A DNA stretch of 26,930 nt, taken from Phil1 sp964600045 (GTDB lineage Bacteria > Bacillota > Clostridia > Christensenellales > CAG-138). The notes under the pieces were generated by a model. That model ran no database searches, was not told the origin of the DNA, and saw only the letters and a program-made list of their open reading frames with translations. Location: positions 1-26,930 of the forward strand of contig CAZRHS010000019.1 in assembly GCA_964600045.1 (NCBI GenBank), in the 5' to 3' direction. Below are positions 1 to 7,440 of the stretch, piece after piece. A program made the position numbers and the translations under genes. The stretch's first letter is position 1. Each line of letters opens with the position of its first letter.

Positions 1-25
1 AAAAACCCAGAGATTTAGCGGCCCG

Positions 26-51
26 GGGACGCAGGGACGCAGGGGACGCAG
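26..51. repeat. Three tandem copies of GGGACGCAG
   Basis: The 9-mer GGGACGCAG occurs at 26-34, 34-42 and 43-51; the first two copies share one base. It lies outside the copA terminator and no gene overlaps it. It may be the edge of a dispersed intergenic repeat, but the window is cut here so its extent cannot be seen. Confidence 0.6.
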
Positions 52-78
52 ATTTTATATATAGCGTTTCCTACATAA

Positions 79-107
79 CAAAAAGAGCCTACCGACTTTC
101 GGCAGGC
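79..107 (-). terminator. Intrinsic terminator of copA
   Basis: On the minus strand a 9-bp stem (arms 99-107 and 87-95, one G-U pair, 3-nt loop) is followed by CTCTTTTTG. It lies about 18 nt past the copA stop codon, as expected for a Rho-independent terminator. Confidence 0.85.
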
Positions 108-124
108 CCTTAGGGTTCTATTCT

Positions 125-310
125 TTACTTTACTTCGTAACCCGCATCGGTTATGGCCTTGCGGGCGGCGGACTCGTCGGCATTCGCGAATGTTGCCTGC
201 TTCGCGGCAAGGTCAACCGTTATATCGGTGGCGCCGATCCCGGCAAGAGCCTTCTCCACGTTCTTCTGGCAATGCTGGCACATCATTCCCTCTACCTTAA
301 GCGTAATCAT
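125..310 (-). CDS. Candidate internally initiated CopZ-like copper chaperone (in frame within copA)
   Basis: Codon 787 of copA is an ATG at 310-308. It is preceded on the minus strand by AAGGAGG with an 8-nt spacer, better than many true starts in this window. Initiation there would give a free 61-residue protein, the normal size of CopZ, starting MITLKVEGMMCQHC and ending at the same stop as copA. The sequence shows the ribosome site and the frame. That both a fused and a free chaperone are made is inference. In E. coli a free chaperone is made from copA by programmed frameshifting, so producing a chaperone from a copA message has a precedent, but the mechanism here would differ and the domain is C-terminal. 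Confidence 0.5.
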   Translation of the reverse strand: MITLKVEGMMCQHCQKNVEKALAGIGATDITVDLAAKQATFANADESAARKAITDAGYEVK

Positions 311-2668
311 TTTGCTTTCCTCCTTATTCAATGCTGTTTCGCATTCGCATACTGTATTATTCGCCGCGTTTGCCCCGTTTCCCTTGTTTGATTTTTTGGA
401 AGAATGCGGCTTTAGGTACTTGTGTGTTTTGTTCGGGTCAAAGCGTCTTAATCTTAGCGCGTTTGATACAACCGATACGCTGCTCAGGCTCATAGCGGCG
501 GCGGCTATCATGGGGCTTAAAAGCGGCCCGCCGAAGGCATAGAGCACGCCCGCGGCAACGGGTATGCCAAGCGTATTGTATCCGAATGCCCAGAACAGGT
601 TTTCTTTAATATTTGTAATAGCCGCGCGGCTTAATCTAAGCGCCGCCGCAACGCCCGAAAGCTCCCCGCTCATAAGCACTATGTCTGCCGATTCTATGGC
701 AACGTCCGCTCCCGCGCCTATGGCAATGCCCGTATCCGCCTTAACAAGCGCCGGGGCATCGTTTACGCCGTCGCCCACCATGGCAACGATATATCCCTGC
801 TTCTGCAGCCTTTCAACCTCCCCCGCCTTGTCGCCGGGCAGAACCTCGCTCCTTACCTCGTCTATGCCTACCTTTGAGGCAACGGCTTTAGCGGTAAGGG
901 AATTATCGCCGGTTAGCATAACAAGCTTTACGTTCATTTCTTTAAGGCGGCGTATCGCCTCAACGGCATCCGGCTTTATGGCATCCGCAACCGCGAAAAG
1001 AGCCGCAACGCGCCCGTTTACAGCCATATACACAGGCGTTTTGCCCTCCGCACTGAGCGCCGCGGAGCGCTCCTCCAGCGGGTTATCCATGCCCCTTTCG
1101 CGCATAAGCCTTGCGCTGCCCATAACTATTTTATTTCCGTTTACGGTGCAGTCCACTCCGTGCCCCGCGCTGGCGGCGAAGTTCTCCGCATCCGGCACAT
1201 CAAGCCCCTTTTCCTTTGCCGCCGCAAGTATAGCCTTGGCAATGGGGTGCTCGCTTTGCTTTTCGGCCGATGCCGCAAGCGTAAGCGCCTCGGTTTCATT
1301 CTGCCCCGCCGCGGTTACAATGTCCGTAACAACCGGTGAGCCCGTGGTAACGGTTCCGGTTTTATCAAGAAGCACGGCGTTTACCTTGCCCGCGGTTTCA
1401 AGCGCCTCGCCGCTTTTTACAAGCACGCCAAGCTCCGCTCCCCTGCCGGTTGCGACCATTATGGCCGTGGGCGTGGCAAGGCCAAGCGCGCACGGGCAGG
1501 CTATTACAAGAACGGATATGAATATTTTTACCGCAAGCGCGAAATCGTGCCCGAATATAAGCCAAAGCACAAACGCAAGCAGCGCAACGCTGCCCACAGC
1601 CGGCACAAAATAGGCCGCTACCGCGTCCGCAAGGCGCGCTATGGGGGCCTTTGACCCCTGCGCCTCCTCAACAAGATGCACTATTCTGCCAAGCGCCGTA
1701 TCCGCGCCTATGCCGGTGGCCTCAAAAAGAACCGCGCCCTCGCCGTTTATTGTGCCCGCGTAAACCTTGTCCCCCGCCTCTTTATCAACGGGCATACTCT
1801 CGCCCGTAAGCATGGCCTCGTTTACGCTTGTGCGGCCGGATATAATCGTTCCGTCCACGCTCACCCTTTCGCCGGGCTTAAGCACAACCGTGTCGCCCTT
1901 TTGCACGTCCTTTGAGCTAAGCTCAATCTCCTCGCCGTTTCTTATAACGCGCGCCGTATCGGGCGCAAGGCTCATAAGCTTCTTTATGGCGTCTCCGGTT
2001 CTGCCCTTGGAGAGAGTTTCAAGATATTTGCCGAACTGTATAAGCACTATTATCATGCCGGCGGATTCAAAATAAAGCGAATGTATGGCGTGCGCATCGC
2101 CCGCGGCAATTCTTATAACGCCGTATACGCTGTAGCTCACGGCGGCAAGCGTGCTCACGGCAATCAATGAATCCATATTGGGGCTCTTCAGCCAAATCGC
2201 CTTAAAGCCGCTCCTGTAAAACCGCCTGCCGGCAATCAATATGGGTATTACCAATATAAGCTCGGCAAGGGCATAGTTTAGCGGATTGTATTCAGGATCT
2301 ATAAAGCGCGGCAGGGCATGCTCAAGGCCCGATATCATGGGGGCCATGGCAATATAGAAAAGCGGAATCCCGAACACCGCCGCGAATATAAGCCTGCGCT
2401 TCATGTCCTGCTTTTCGTGCGCCTTCTTTTCAGCCATCTCCGCCTTGGCATTTTCGGTTAAGTCAAAGGGATTATACCCCGCGTCCTTAACGGCCCTTTT
2501 AAGCGCCGCCTCGTCGGTTATATCCTCGTCATATATTATGTTCGCGCGTTCCGCCGCCAGGTTCACACCCGCGGACTCAACGCCCTTTACGGCCTTCAAC
2601 GCTCTCTCCACCCTTGCGGAGCACGCGGCGCAGCTCATACCGCCAACGCCTATTTCAAGCCTTTTCAT
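125..2668 (-). CDS. copA: Copper-translocating P1B-type ATPase with a C-terminal CopZ-like domain
   Basis: This is a Cu(I)-exporting membrane ATPase of 847 residues. An N-terminal heavy-metal-associated domain carries CAAC at residues 13-16. The ATPase core shows TGE (288-290), the membrane metal site CPC (391-393), the phosphorylated Asp435 in DKTGT, the HP motif (474-475) and GDGVNDAP (632-639). GYN in TM7 and MSLSSVSVVSNAL in TM8 fit the copper class. After the last helix, a hydrophilic linker of about 45 residues with a CEC triplet (774-776) leads into a second HMA domain with CQHC at 797-800. A normal CopA ends near residue 745, so the tail is an in-frame fusion to a CopZ-like chaperone. 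The start at 2668 follows GGAGG. A strong promoter and an inverted repeat lie upstream. No CsoR or CopY gene is visible nearby. Family assignment is secure; copper rather than silver specificity is inferred from the motifs. Confidence 0.95.
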   Translation of the reverse strand: MKRLEIGVGGMSCAACSARVERALKAVKGVESAGVNLAAERANIIYDEDITDEAALKRAVKDAGYNPFDLTENAKAEMAEKKAHEKQDMKRRLIFAAVFGIPLFYIAMAPMISGLEHALPRFIDPEYNPLNYALAELILVIPILIAGRRFYRSGFKAIWLKSPNMDSLIAVSTLAAVSYSVYGVIRIAAGDAHAIHSLYFESAGMIIVLIQFGKYLETLSKGRTGDAIKKLMSLAPDTARVIRNGEEIELSSKDVQKGDTVVLKPGERVSVDGTIISGRTSVNEAMLTGESMPVDKEAGDKVYAGTINGEGAVLFEATGIGADTALGRIVHLVEEAQGSKAPIARLADAVAAYFVPAVGSVALLAFVLWLIFGHDFALAVKIFISVLVIACPCALGLATPTAIMVATGRGAELGVLVKSGEALETAGKVNAVLLDKTGTVTTGSPVVTDIVTAAGQNETEALTLAASAEKQSEHPIAKAILAAAKEKGLDVPDAENFAASAGHGVDCTVNGNKIVMGSARLMRERGMDNPLEERSAALSAEGKTPVYMAVNGRVAALFAVADAIKPDAVEAIRRLKEMNVKLVMLTGDNSLTAKAVASKVGIDEVRSEVLPGDKAGEVERLQKQGYIVAMVGDGVNDAPALVKADTGIAIGAGADVAIESADIVLMSGELSGVAAALRLSRAAITNIKENLFWAFGYNTLGIPVAAGVLYAFGGPLLSPMIAAAAMSLSSVSVVSNALRLRRFDPNKTHKYLKPHSSKKSNKGNGANAANNTVCECETALNKEESKMITLKVEGMMCQHCQKNVEKALAGIGATDITVDLAAKQATFANADESAARKAITDAGYEVK
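319..325 (-). promoter_or_regulatory. Internal Shine-Dalgarno AAGGAGG within copA
   Basis: The complement of CCTCCTT at 319-325 is a full anti-16S match, 8 nt before the ATG at 310-308. It encodes the linker residues NKEESK in the copA frame, so the site is embedded in coding sequence. Confidence 0.7.
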
Positions 2669-2686
2669 ACTGCCCTCCTTTTGCCC

Positions 2687-2706
2687 GGGAAGCGATTATA
2701 CTTCCC
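2687..2706 (-). promoter_or_regulatory. Inverted repeat in the copA leader, candidate operator
   Basis: Arms GGGAAG (2687-2692) and CTTCCC (2701-2706) are separated by 8 nt. The repeat lies between the copA -10 box and its ribosome site, so a bound repressor would block transcription. It does not match the CopY box or a G-rich CsoR site, so any regulator is unknown. Confidence 0.4.
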
Positions 2707-2717
2707 CGCGCACAAAA

Positions 2718-2746
2718 ATTGTAGCACAACATATTTTGCCGTTCAA
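2718..2746 (-). promoter_or_regulatory. copA promoter
   Basis: On the minus strand TTGAAC (2746-2741), a 17-nt spacer and TACAAT (2723-2718) form a near-consensus housekeeping promoter. The predicted leader is about 43 nt and contains the GGAGG site. Confidence 0.8.
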
Positions 2747-2752
2747 GGGTTC

Positions 2753-2770
2753 GGTTAAGTTAATTTAACC
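2753..2770. promoter_or_regulatory. Inverted repeat GGTTAA-N6-TTAACC upstream of the copA -35
   Basis: The arms are perfect 6-mers centred about 18 bp upstream of the copA -35 box. The same arm sequences occur next to the marR promoter at 6982-7004, but with an 11-nt spacer. It is a candidate regulator site; which protein binds it is unknown. Confidence 0.35.
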
Positions 2771-2785
2771 AAATTATATAAATAT

Positions 2786-2818
2786 GGGCGGCAAAGCCCT
2801 GTTTAAGCCGTGCCGCCC
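2786..2818 (-). terminator. Terminator of the marR-ABC operon
   Basis: Perfect 8-bp arms GGGCGGCA (2786-2793) and TGCCGCCC (2811-2818) enclose 17 nt. On the minus strand they are followed by an AT-rich run beginning ATATTTATATAATTT. It lies about 30 nt past the stop codon of the last ABC gene. The U-tract is imperfect. Confidence 0.65.
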
Positions 2819-2846
2819 TTTGTTGGGGGTTGGGGAACTATCGTTA

Positions 2847-4718
2847 TTAACTAAGCTCGAACATACCCATATACAGCTGATAATACTTGCCCTTCTGGGC
2901 TATAAGCTCGTCGTGGTCGCCGCGCTCTATAATCTGGCCATGCTCCAGAACCATAATGGCATTGGAGTTGCGAACGGTTGAAAGCCTGTGCGCTATAACG
3001 AACACCGTGCGGTCCTTCATAAGGCTGTCCATGCCCTTTTCTATAAGGGACTCGGTACGGGTATCTATGCTTGAGGTGGCCTCGTCCAGTATAAGCACCG
3101 GAGGATCGGCAACGGCCGCGCGGGCTATTGCGATAAGCTGCCTCTGGCCCTGGGAAAGGTTTGATCCGTCCGCGGTAAGCACGGTATCGTAGCCATTGGG
3201 CAGGTGAGAAATAAAGTAGTGAGCGTTCGCGAGCTTTGCGGCGTTCACAATGTCCTCATCCGTGGCATCAAGCCTGCCGTAGCGGATATTTTCCTTTACG
3301 GTGCCTGTAAACAGGTGCGTATCCTGAAGCACCATGCCAAGGCTGCCCCTCAAAGAGGACTTCTTTATCTGCCTTATGGGGATGCCGTCGTATGTAATCG
3401 TGCCGCTCTGAATATCGTAGAAGCGGTTGATAAGGTTTGTGATAGTGGTTTTGCCCGCGCCGGTTGAACCGACAAACGCTATCTTCTGGCCGGGCTTAGC
3501 GTAAAGCGAAATGTTTTTAAGCACATCCACCTTGCCGTCGTAGCTGAAGGTTACGTTTTCAAAGCGAACATCGCCGCGAACGCGTATAAGCTCACCCGTG
3601 GGCTTCTTCCAGGCCCACATCTCGGTGCGCTCGGCGCACTCCTCAAGCTCACCCTTATCGTTTATGCGGGCGTTTACCATAACTATGTCGCCCTCGTCCT
3701 GCTCAGGTTCCTCATCAAGCAGCGCGAATATTCTTTCCGCACCGGCAAGGGCGCTAAGCACGTTGTTGGCCTGCTGGCTTATTTCGGAAATAGGCATTGA
3801 GAAGCTCCTGGTGTACTGCAGGAACGCGCCAAGGGTACCTATATCTATTATGCCGGCCACGCCGAGCAGACCGCCGGAAGCGGCTACTATAGCGTAAGTT
3901 ACATGGGAAAGGTTGTTCATTATGGGGCCCATGATGCTGGCAAGGGTGCTTGCGGCGGCTGTGTTTTTCCTAAGGTCCTCGTTAAGCTGACCAAAGTCGT
4001 CTATAACGGCCTGCTCATGGCAGAATACCTTAACAACCTTCTGGCCCGATATCATTTCCTCTATATAGCCGTTTACCTTGCCAACGCTGTCCTGCCTGGC
4101 CTTGAAATAGCGGCCGGAATGGGAGGCGATAAGCTTGGTTATCGCGCTCATAACAACAAGCATCACAACGGATATAAGAGTAAGTATGGGGTTCAATACC
4201 ACCATCATGGTGAAAACGCCTATAATTCTGGCCGCGCTGCTTATAAAGCTGGGCAGGGACTGGCTTATCATTTCGCGCATAACGTCGGTATCGTTGGTGT
4301 AGCAGCTCATTATTTCGCCGTGAGTGCGCTTATCAAAATAGCCTATGGGCAGAGTCTGCATCTTTTTGAACATTTCAAGGCGCAGCGTTAAAAGCGTGCC
4401 TGTTGAAACGTTTATCATAAGGCGGTTGTAAACAAGCGTACCCAGTATGCCGAGCGTGTATATAACGCCCATAAGCACAAGCTGACCTATAAGGCCGGTA
4501 AAGTCCGGGTTATCGTTGCCGATCCAGGGAACGATATAGTTGTTTATGACGGGCTTTAGCATATATGTGCCCGCTATGTTCGCGCCAACGCTGAACAGCA
4601 GCCCTATCATAACGATTATAAGCTGGCCGGTATACGGCTTGAAATATTTAAGAATCCTGCCGAATGTGCCCTTGGCGTTCTTCGGCTTCATAAAGTTTTG
4701 TCTCTTGGGTCCGGGCAT
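2847..4718 (-). CDS. ABC exporter half-transporter, catalytic-site subunit (623 aa)
   Basis: This is a full half-transporter with a six-helix exporter domain (about residues 25-325) and a nucleotide-binding domain (about 380-620). It has Walker A GSTGAGKTT (417-425), the Q-loop at Gln465, Walker B VLILDE with the catalytic Glu546, and the switch His577. The signature is LSQGQ (521-525) rather than LSGGQ. About 40 extra polar residues (about 337-375) lie between the membrane and nucleotide domains. The start ATG at 4718-4716 overlaps the preceding stop by one base (TAATG), with GGAGG just before it, so the two subunits are translationally coupled. With its partner it should form a heterodimeric multidrug-type exporter similar to LmrCD, BmrCD or TM287/288. 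The substrate cannot be told from sequence. Confidence 0.93.
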   Translation of the reverse strand: MPGPKRQNFMKPKNAKGTFGRILKYFKPYTGQLIIVMIGLLFSVGANIAGTYMLKPVINNYIVPWIGNDNPDFTGLIGQLVLMGVIYTLGILGTLVYNRLMINVSTGTLLTLRLEMFKKMQTLPIGYFDKRTHGEIMSCYTNDTDVMREMISQSLPSFISSAARIIGVFTMMVVLNPILTLISVVMLVVMSAITKLIASHSGRYFKARQDSVGKVNGYIEEMISGQKVVKVFCHEQAVIDDFGQLNEDLRKNTAAASTLASIMGPIMNNLSHVTYAIVAASGGLLGVAGIIDIGTLGAFLQYTRSFSMPISEISQQANNVLSALAGAERIFALLDEEPEQDEGDIVMVNARINDKGELEECAERTEMWAWKKPTGELIRVRGDVRFENVTFSYDGKVDVLKNISLYAKPGQKIAFVGSTGAGKTTITNLINRFYDIQSGTITYDGIPIRQIKKSSLRGSLGMVLQDTHLFTGTVKENIRYGRLDATDEDIVNAAKLANAHYFISHLPNGYDTVLTADGSNLSQGQRQLIAIARAAVADPPVLILDEATSSIDTRTESLIEKGMDSLMKDRTVFVIAHRLSTVRNSNAIMVLEHGQIIERGDHDELIAQKGKYYQLYMGMFELS

Positions 4719-6445
4719 TATTCCTCCACCCCCTTCTGCTGGGATTCATAAACCTCGCGATAAATCTCGCTGCGCTGCATAAGCTCCGCATGAGTACCCA
4801 CGTCGTCTATCTTTCCCTCGTTCATAATAACTATTCTGTCCGCATCCATAACGCTTGTTATGCGCTGGGCAATTATTATGGTAGTCGTGTCGTTAAGCTC
4901 GGTTCTGAGCGCCTGCCTTATGGAGGCATCGGTAGCGGTATCCACGGCGCTGGTAGAATCGTCCATTATAATTATCTTGGGCTTTGATATAAGGGCCCTT
5001 GCTATGCAAAGCCTTTGCTTCTGGCCGCCGGAAACGTTTACGCCGCCCTGGCCAAGCTCCGTATCATACCCATCGGGGAAGCTCTTTATAAAGCCGTCCG
5101 CCGCGGCAGCGCGGCACGCTTCCTCTATTTCCGCATCGCTGGCGTTAGCATCGCCCCACCTGAGGTTATCCTTTATGGTGCCGGAGAACAGAACGTTTTT
5201 CTGCAGAACCATGGAAACGCTGCTTCTTAACGTATTAAGCTTATAATCCTTAACGTCGCGCCCGCCTACCTTAACGGAGCCGCTCGTGACCTCATAAAGC
5301 CTGGGGATAAGCTGCACAAGCGTGCTCTTCGCGCTGCCCGTGCCGCCTATAATGCCGATTGTTTCGCCCGAATTTATCTTCAGATTAATGTGCTCAAGGT
5401 TCGGGTTGGCGGGGTCTCCGTTGTAGCTGAAGGATACATCGTTAAACTCTATTGAGCCGTCCTTAACGGCTATATCCTCGGCATCGTCATCATTAATGGA
5501 GGGGACTTCCGCAAGAACCTCGCTTATACGGGACATGCTGGCCTTGCTCATAACAAGCATAACCATCATCATGGCAACCATCATAACGGAGCTTAGCACC
5601 TGAGTTACGTAGCTGATAAAGCTTATAAGGTCGCCGGACTGAAGGGTGCCGTTAACAATATGAACGCCGCCAAGATAGCAAACGGCTATCATGCAGATAT
5701 ATATCATATACTGCGAAAGCGGCATTGTAACAACCAGCAGCTTTTCGGCCTTTACCTGATAATCCTTAACCTCCTTGGCGGAGAATGTGAAGCGCTCGTC
5801 CTCGTAATCCCCGCGGACAAATGCCTTAACAACGCGGATGGCGGTAAGGTTTTCCTGAACGCTTGCGTTCATGGCATCGAACTTATCAAGCATTGCCCTG
5901 AAACGCGGGAATGTTTTTGTCATAAGCACGCCTATTACAACGCCTAATACAGGCAGCGCGAACAGGAACACTATGGCAAGATCCGGGCTTATCTTTATGG
6001 CCATAACAGTTGCCGCGATAAGCATGAACGGCGCGCGGATAAATGTGCGCACGGCCATCATATATGTGTTCTGAATTGTGTTAACGTCCGTTGTAAGGCG
6101 GGTTATAAGGCTTGCCGTGGAAAAATGATCCACGTTGGCAAAGGAGAAGCCCTGCACCTTTTCAAAAAGGCCCGCGCGCAGATTCTTGGCAAATCCCGCG
6201 CCGGAGGAGCTTGCAAACCACGCGCTCAGCGAACCGAACGCAAGGGAGCCGAGTGCCATGGCTATCATAACAAGGCCCCTTTGAATTATAAAAGCCGTAT
6301 CCTTATTGGCTATGCCGATGTTTACAATATCGGCCATCATATACGGTATGCTCACTTCCACCACAACCTCGCCTATTATCGTAAGCGCGGCCATAACGGA
6401 CTTGAACCTGTAGCCCTTGGTATAGGGCCAAATGCTCTTTATCAT
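4718..6445 (-). CDS. ABC exporter half-transporter, degenerate-site subunit (575 aa)
   Basis: The exporter membrane domain spans about residues 15-300 and the nucleotide-binding domain about 330-565. Walker A is GGTGSAKST (367-375) and the signature is an intact VSGGQ (471-475). Walker B reads IIIMDD, with Asp496 in place of the catalytic Glu, and the switch His is Gln527. These two changes mark the non-hydrolysing site of heterodimeric exporters. That site would be completed by the LSQGQ signature of the downstream partner, so both halves are degenerate on the same composite site. I chose the ATG at 6445, which overlaps the marR stop as ATGA, because homologues begin with a short sequence like MIKSIWPY. 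A longer frame would start inside marR. It is coupled to marR and to the next ABC gene. Confidence 0.92.
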   Translation of the reverse strand: MIKSIWPYTKGYRFKSVMAALTIIGEVVVEVSIPYMMADIVNIGIANKDTAFIIQRGLVMIAMALGSLAFGSLSAWFASSSGAGFAKNLRAGLFEKVQGFSFANVDHFSTASLITRLTTDVNTIQNTYMMAVRTFIRAPFMLIAATVMAIKISPDLAIVFLFALPVLGVVIGVLMTKTFPRFRAMLDKFDAMNASVQENLTAIRVVKAFVRGDYEDERFTFSAKEVKDYQVKAEKLLVVTMPLSQYMIYICMIAVCYLGGVHIVNGTLQSGDLISFISYVTQVLSSVMMVAMMMVMLVMSKASMSRISEVLAEVPSINDDDAEDIAVKDGSIEFNDVSFSYNGDPANPNLEHINLKINSGETIGIIGGTGSAKSTLVQLIPRLYEVTSGSVKVGGRDVKDYKLNTLRSSVSMVLQKNVLFSGTIKDNLRWGDANASDAEIEEACRAAAADGFIKSFPDGYDTELGQGGVNVSGGQKQRLCIARALISKPKIIIMDDSTSAVDTATDASIRQALRTELNDTTTIIIAQRITSVMDADRIVIMNEGKIDDVGTHAELMQRSEIYREVYESQQKGVEE

Positions 6446-6930
6446 CGCTTTTCGTCGTCCTCCATCTTTCTCAGTTCGCTCATCAGCTCGCATATAGGCT
6501 TGCCCGCACTTTCCTTGGAAAGATTGGCGGCCATGCGTTCATAAATGTTCATGAACACGGCCTTTTCCTCTTCGCTTATGCCGGCTAACATTTCATCGTC
6601 AAGCTTTTCAAATTCTTCCTTAACCTTTATGTTCGTTTCCCTGCCCTTTTCCGTAAGCTCAAGGCGGGTGCAGCGCATGTCGTTAGCGTCGCTGCTTTTA
6701 ACAATAAGGCCGGAGTTTTCCATGCGCTTTACGCTGCACGTTATGCTGGGCGGACTTACACCGAGCGCGTCGGCAGCCTCCGCCTGAGTACAGCGCGGAT
6801 GCTTTTCTATATAATCAAGCACCGGGCCCTGACCCCTGTACGCGTCAATCCGCCTGAGCATAGTCTGAATGCGCATGCGCCGTATCAGCTCAAGCTTATG
6901 CATAGCGTAAACTATGCTGTGGTTTTCCAT
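6442..6930 (-). CDS. MarR-family transcriptional regulator
   Basis: This is a 162-residue winged-helix regulator. The helix-turn-helix is about residues 50-75 (TQAEAADALGVSPPSITCSV) and the wing is about 80-95 (SSDANDMRCTRLELTEKG). The helices at both ends form the dimer interface in this family. The start at 6930 (MENHSIV) is preceded by AAAGGAG with a 9-nt spacer; a longer open frame runs upstream through the promoter and is rejected. It is the first gene of an operon with two exporter genes. The usual logic is a ligand-released repressor of its own operon. A repeated GTTAATT motif directly after the -10 box is the likely operator. The ligand is unknown. Confidence 0.92.
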   Translation of the reverse strand: MENHSIVYAMHKLELIRRMRIQTMLRRIDAYRGQGPVLDYIEKHPRCTQAEAADALGVSPPSITCSVKRMENSGLIVKSSDANDMRCTRLELTEKGRETNIKVKEEFEKLDDEMLAGISEEEKAVFMNIYERMAANLSKESAGKPICELMSELRKMEDDEKR

Positions 6931-6981
6931 GCCTCTCGTCTCCTTTCTTTGAATAAAATCTTTATTGCCGCAAGCCTGAAA

Positions 6982-7014
6982 GGTTAAACGGCTAATAATT
7001 AACCAATTAACGAA
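6982..7014 (-). promoter_or_regulatory. Candidate MarR operator
   Basis: On the minus strand, immediately downstream of the -10 box, GTTAATT occurs twice in tandem one base apart (7013-6999). GGTTAA and TTAACC form an inverted pair with an 11-nt spacer (7004-6982). This position is ideal for repression by the MarR protein encoded just downstream. Binding itself is inferred. Confidence 0.5.
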
Positions 7015-7018
7015 ATGT

Positions 7019-7047
7019 ATTTTACCCCCATTCATATTCAAAATCAA
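7019..7047 (-). promoter_or_regulatory. Promoter of the marR-ABC-ABC operon
   Basis: On the minus strand TTGATT (7047-7042), a 17-nt spacer and TAAAAT (7024-7019) match the housekeeping consensus well. The predicted leader is about 80 nt and includes the candidate operator. Confidence 0.75.
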
Positions 7048-7092
7048 CCATGGTATTATCATTTTACATTTTTGTCTTATTTCCTTTTTAAT

Positions 7093-7160
7093 CAATTCAA
7101 AAAAGCATAAAGTTGCGTTTGCCCCTGCCCTGTATCGGGCAAAAAAGCGGCTTTGAATTG
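7093..7160. repeat. Nested inverted repeat in the marR-thrS intergenic region
   Basis: Outer 9-bp perfect arms CAATTCAAA (7093-7101) and TTTGAATTG (7152-7160) enclose inner 7-bp perfect arms TTTGCCC (7118-7124) and GGGCAAA (7137-7143). No U-run follows on either strand, so it is not a simple terminator. It could be a structured RNA or a protein-binding site. Confidence 0.5.
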
Positions 7161-7329
7161 TATATACTGCATATACACGCGCGTTTTACCCGCCTATACA
7201 TACTCTCCACACCCTTTATGCACACTGTAACACCCCTAATTCAGCCGGGGTGTGGATAACTCTGTGGAAAATGTGGATAACTTTTAATGTATATGCACAA
7301 CATTATGCACACATGAAGACTGCATATAC
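7159..7329. repeat. Repeated TGCATATAC elements flanking the DnaA-box cluster
   Basis: An 11-mer ACTGCATATAC occurs at 7166-7176 and again at 7319-7329, either side of the DnaA boxes. A third copy of the 9-mer TGCATATAC is inverted at 7289-7297. The first copy is also half of the palindrome TGTATAT-N5-ATATACA (7159-7177). Confidence 0.6.
7216..7311. other. Cluster of DnaA boxes
   Basis: Four exact matches to TTATNCACA lie within 96 bp: TTATGCACA at 7216-7224 (+), TTATCCACA at 7251-7259 (-) and 7272-7280 (-), and TTATGCACA at 7303-7311 (+). A near match TTTTCCACA lies between them at 7263-7271 (-), and ATATGCACA at 7291-7299 (+) has one mismatch. The two strongest boxes are 21 bp apart, two helical turns. 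The stretch is AT-rich with no gene. It could be a replication origin or a DnaA-titrating regulatory cluster. No dnaA, dnaN or rpmH is near, so the second is favoured. Confidence 0.65.
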
Positions 7330-7362
7330 CGTTTTCATATTCCGAAAAAACGGTTTAATCAT

Positions 7363-7394
7363 AAAAAAAGAGCCCGCGAATCGCTCCGCAGGCC
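7363..7394 (-). terminator. Second (distal) terminator of thrS
   Basis: On the minus strand a 7-bp G+C-rich stem (GCCTGCG pairing with CGCGGGC, one G-U pair) is followed by TCTTTTTTT. It backs up the terminator at 7406-7430. Confidence 0.65.
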
Positions 7395-7405
7395 CCGTAA
7401 AAGCG

Positions 7406-7430
7406 AAAAAGCGGCGAATTGCCGCTTTTT
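7406..7430 (-). terminator. Proximal terminator of thrS
   Basis: A perfect 10-bp hairpin, AAAAAGCGGC with GCCGCTTTTT around a 5-nt loop, lies 10 nt past the thrS stop. It is symmetric, so it could act on both strands. Confidence 0.85.
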
Positions 7431-7440
7431 CTAAGGCTAA

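Noticed and set aside
564..1613. Long plus-strand open frame antisense to copA
   Set aside because: It has no recognisable domain or ribosome site, and is a by-product of the biased codon use of copA on the other strand.
2687..2723. CopY or CsoR operator upstream of copA
   Set aside because: No TACANNTGTA box and no G-tract CsoR palindrome; only an unrelated inverted repeat is present.
7159..7330. Calling this region the chromosomal origin outright
   Set aside because: The box cluster is convincing, but no dnaA, dnaN or rpmH is near, no clear DnaA-trio was found, and neighbouring gene directions do not diverge here. Listed as a DnaA-box cluster instead.
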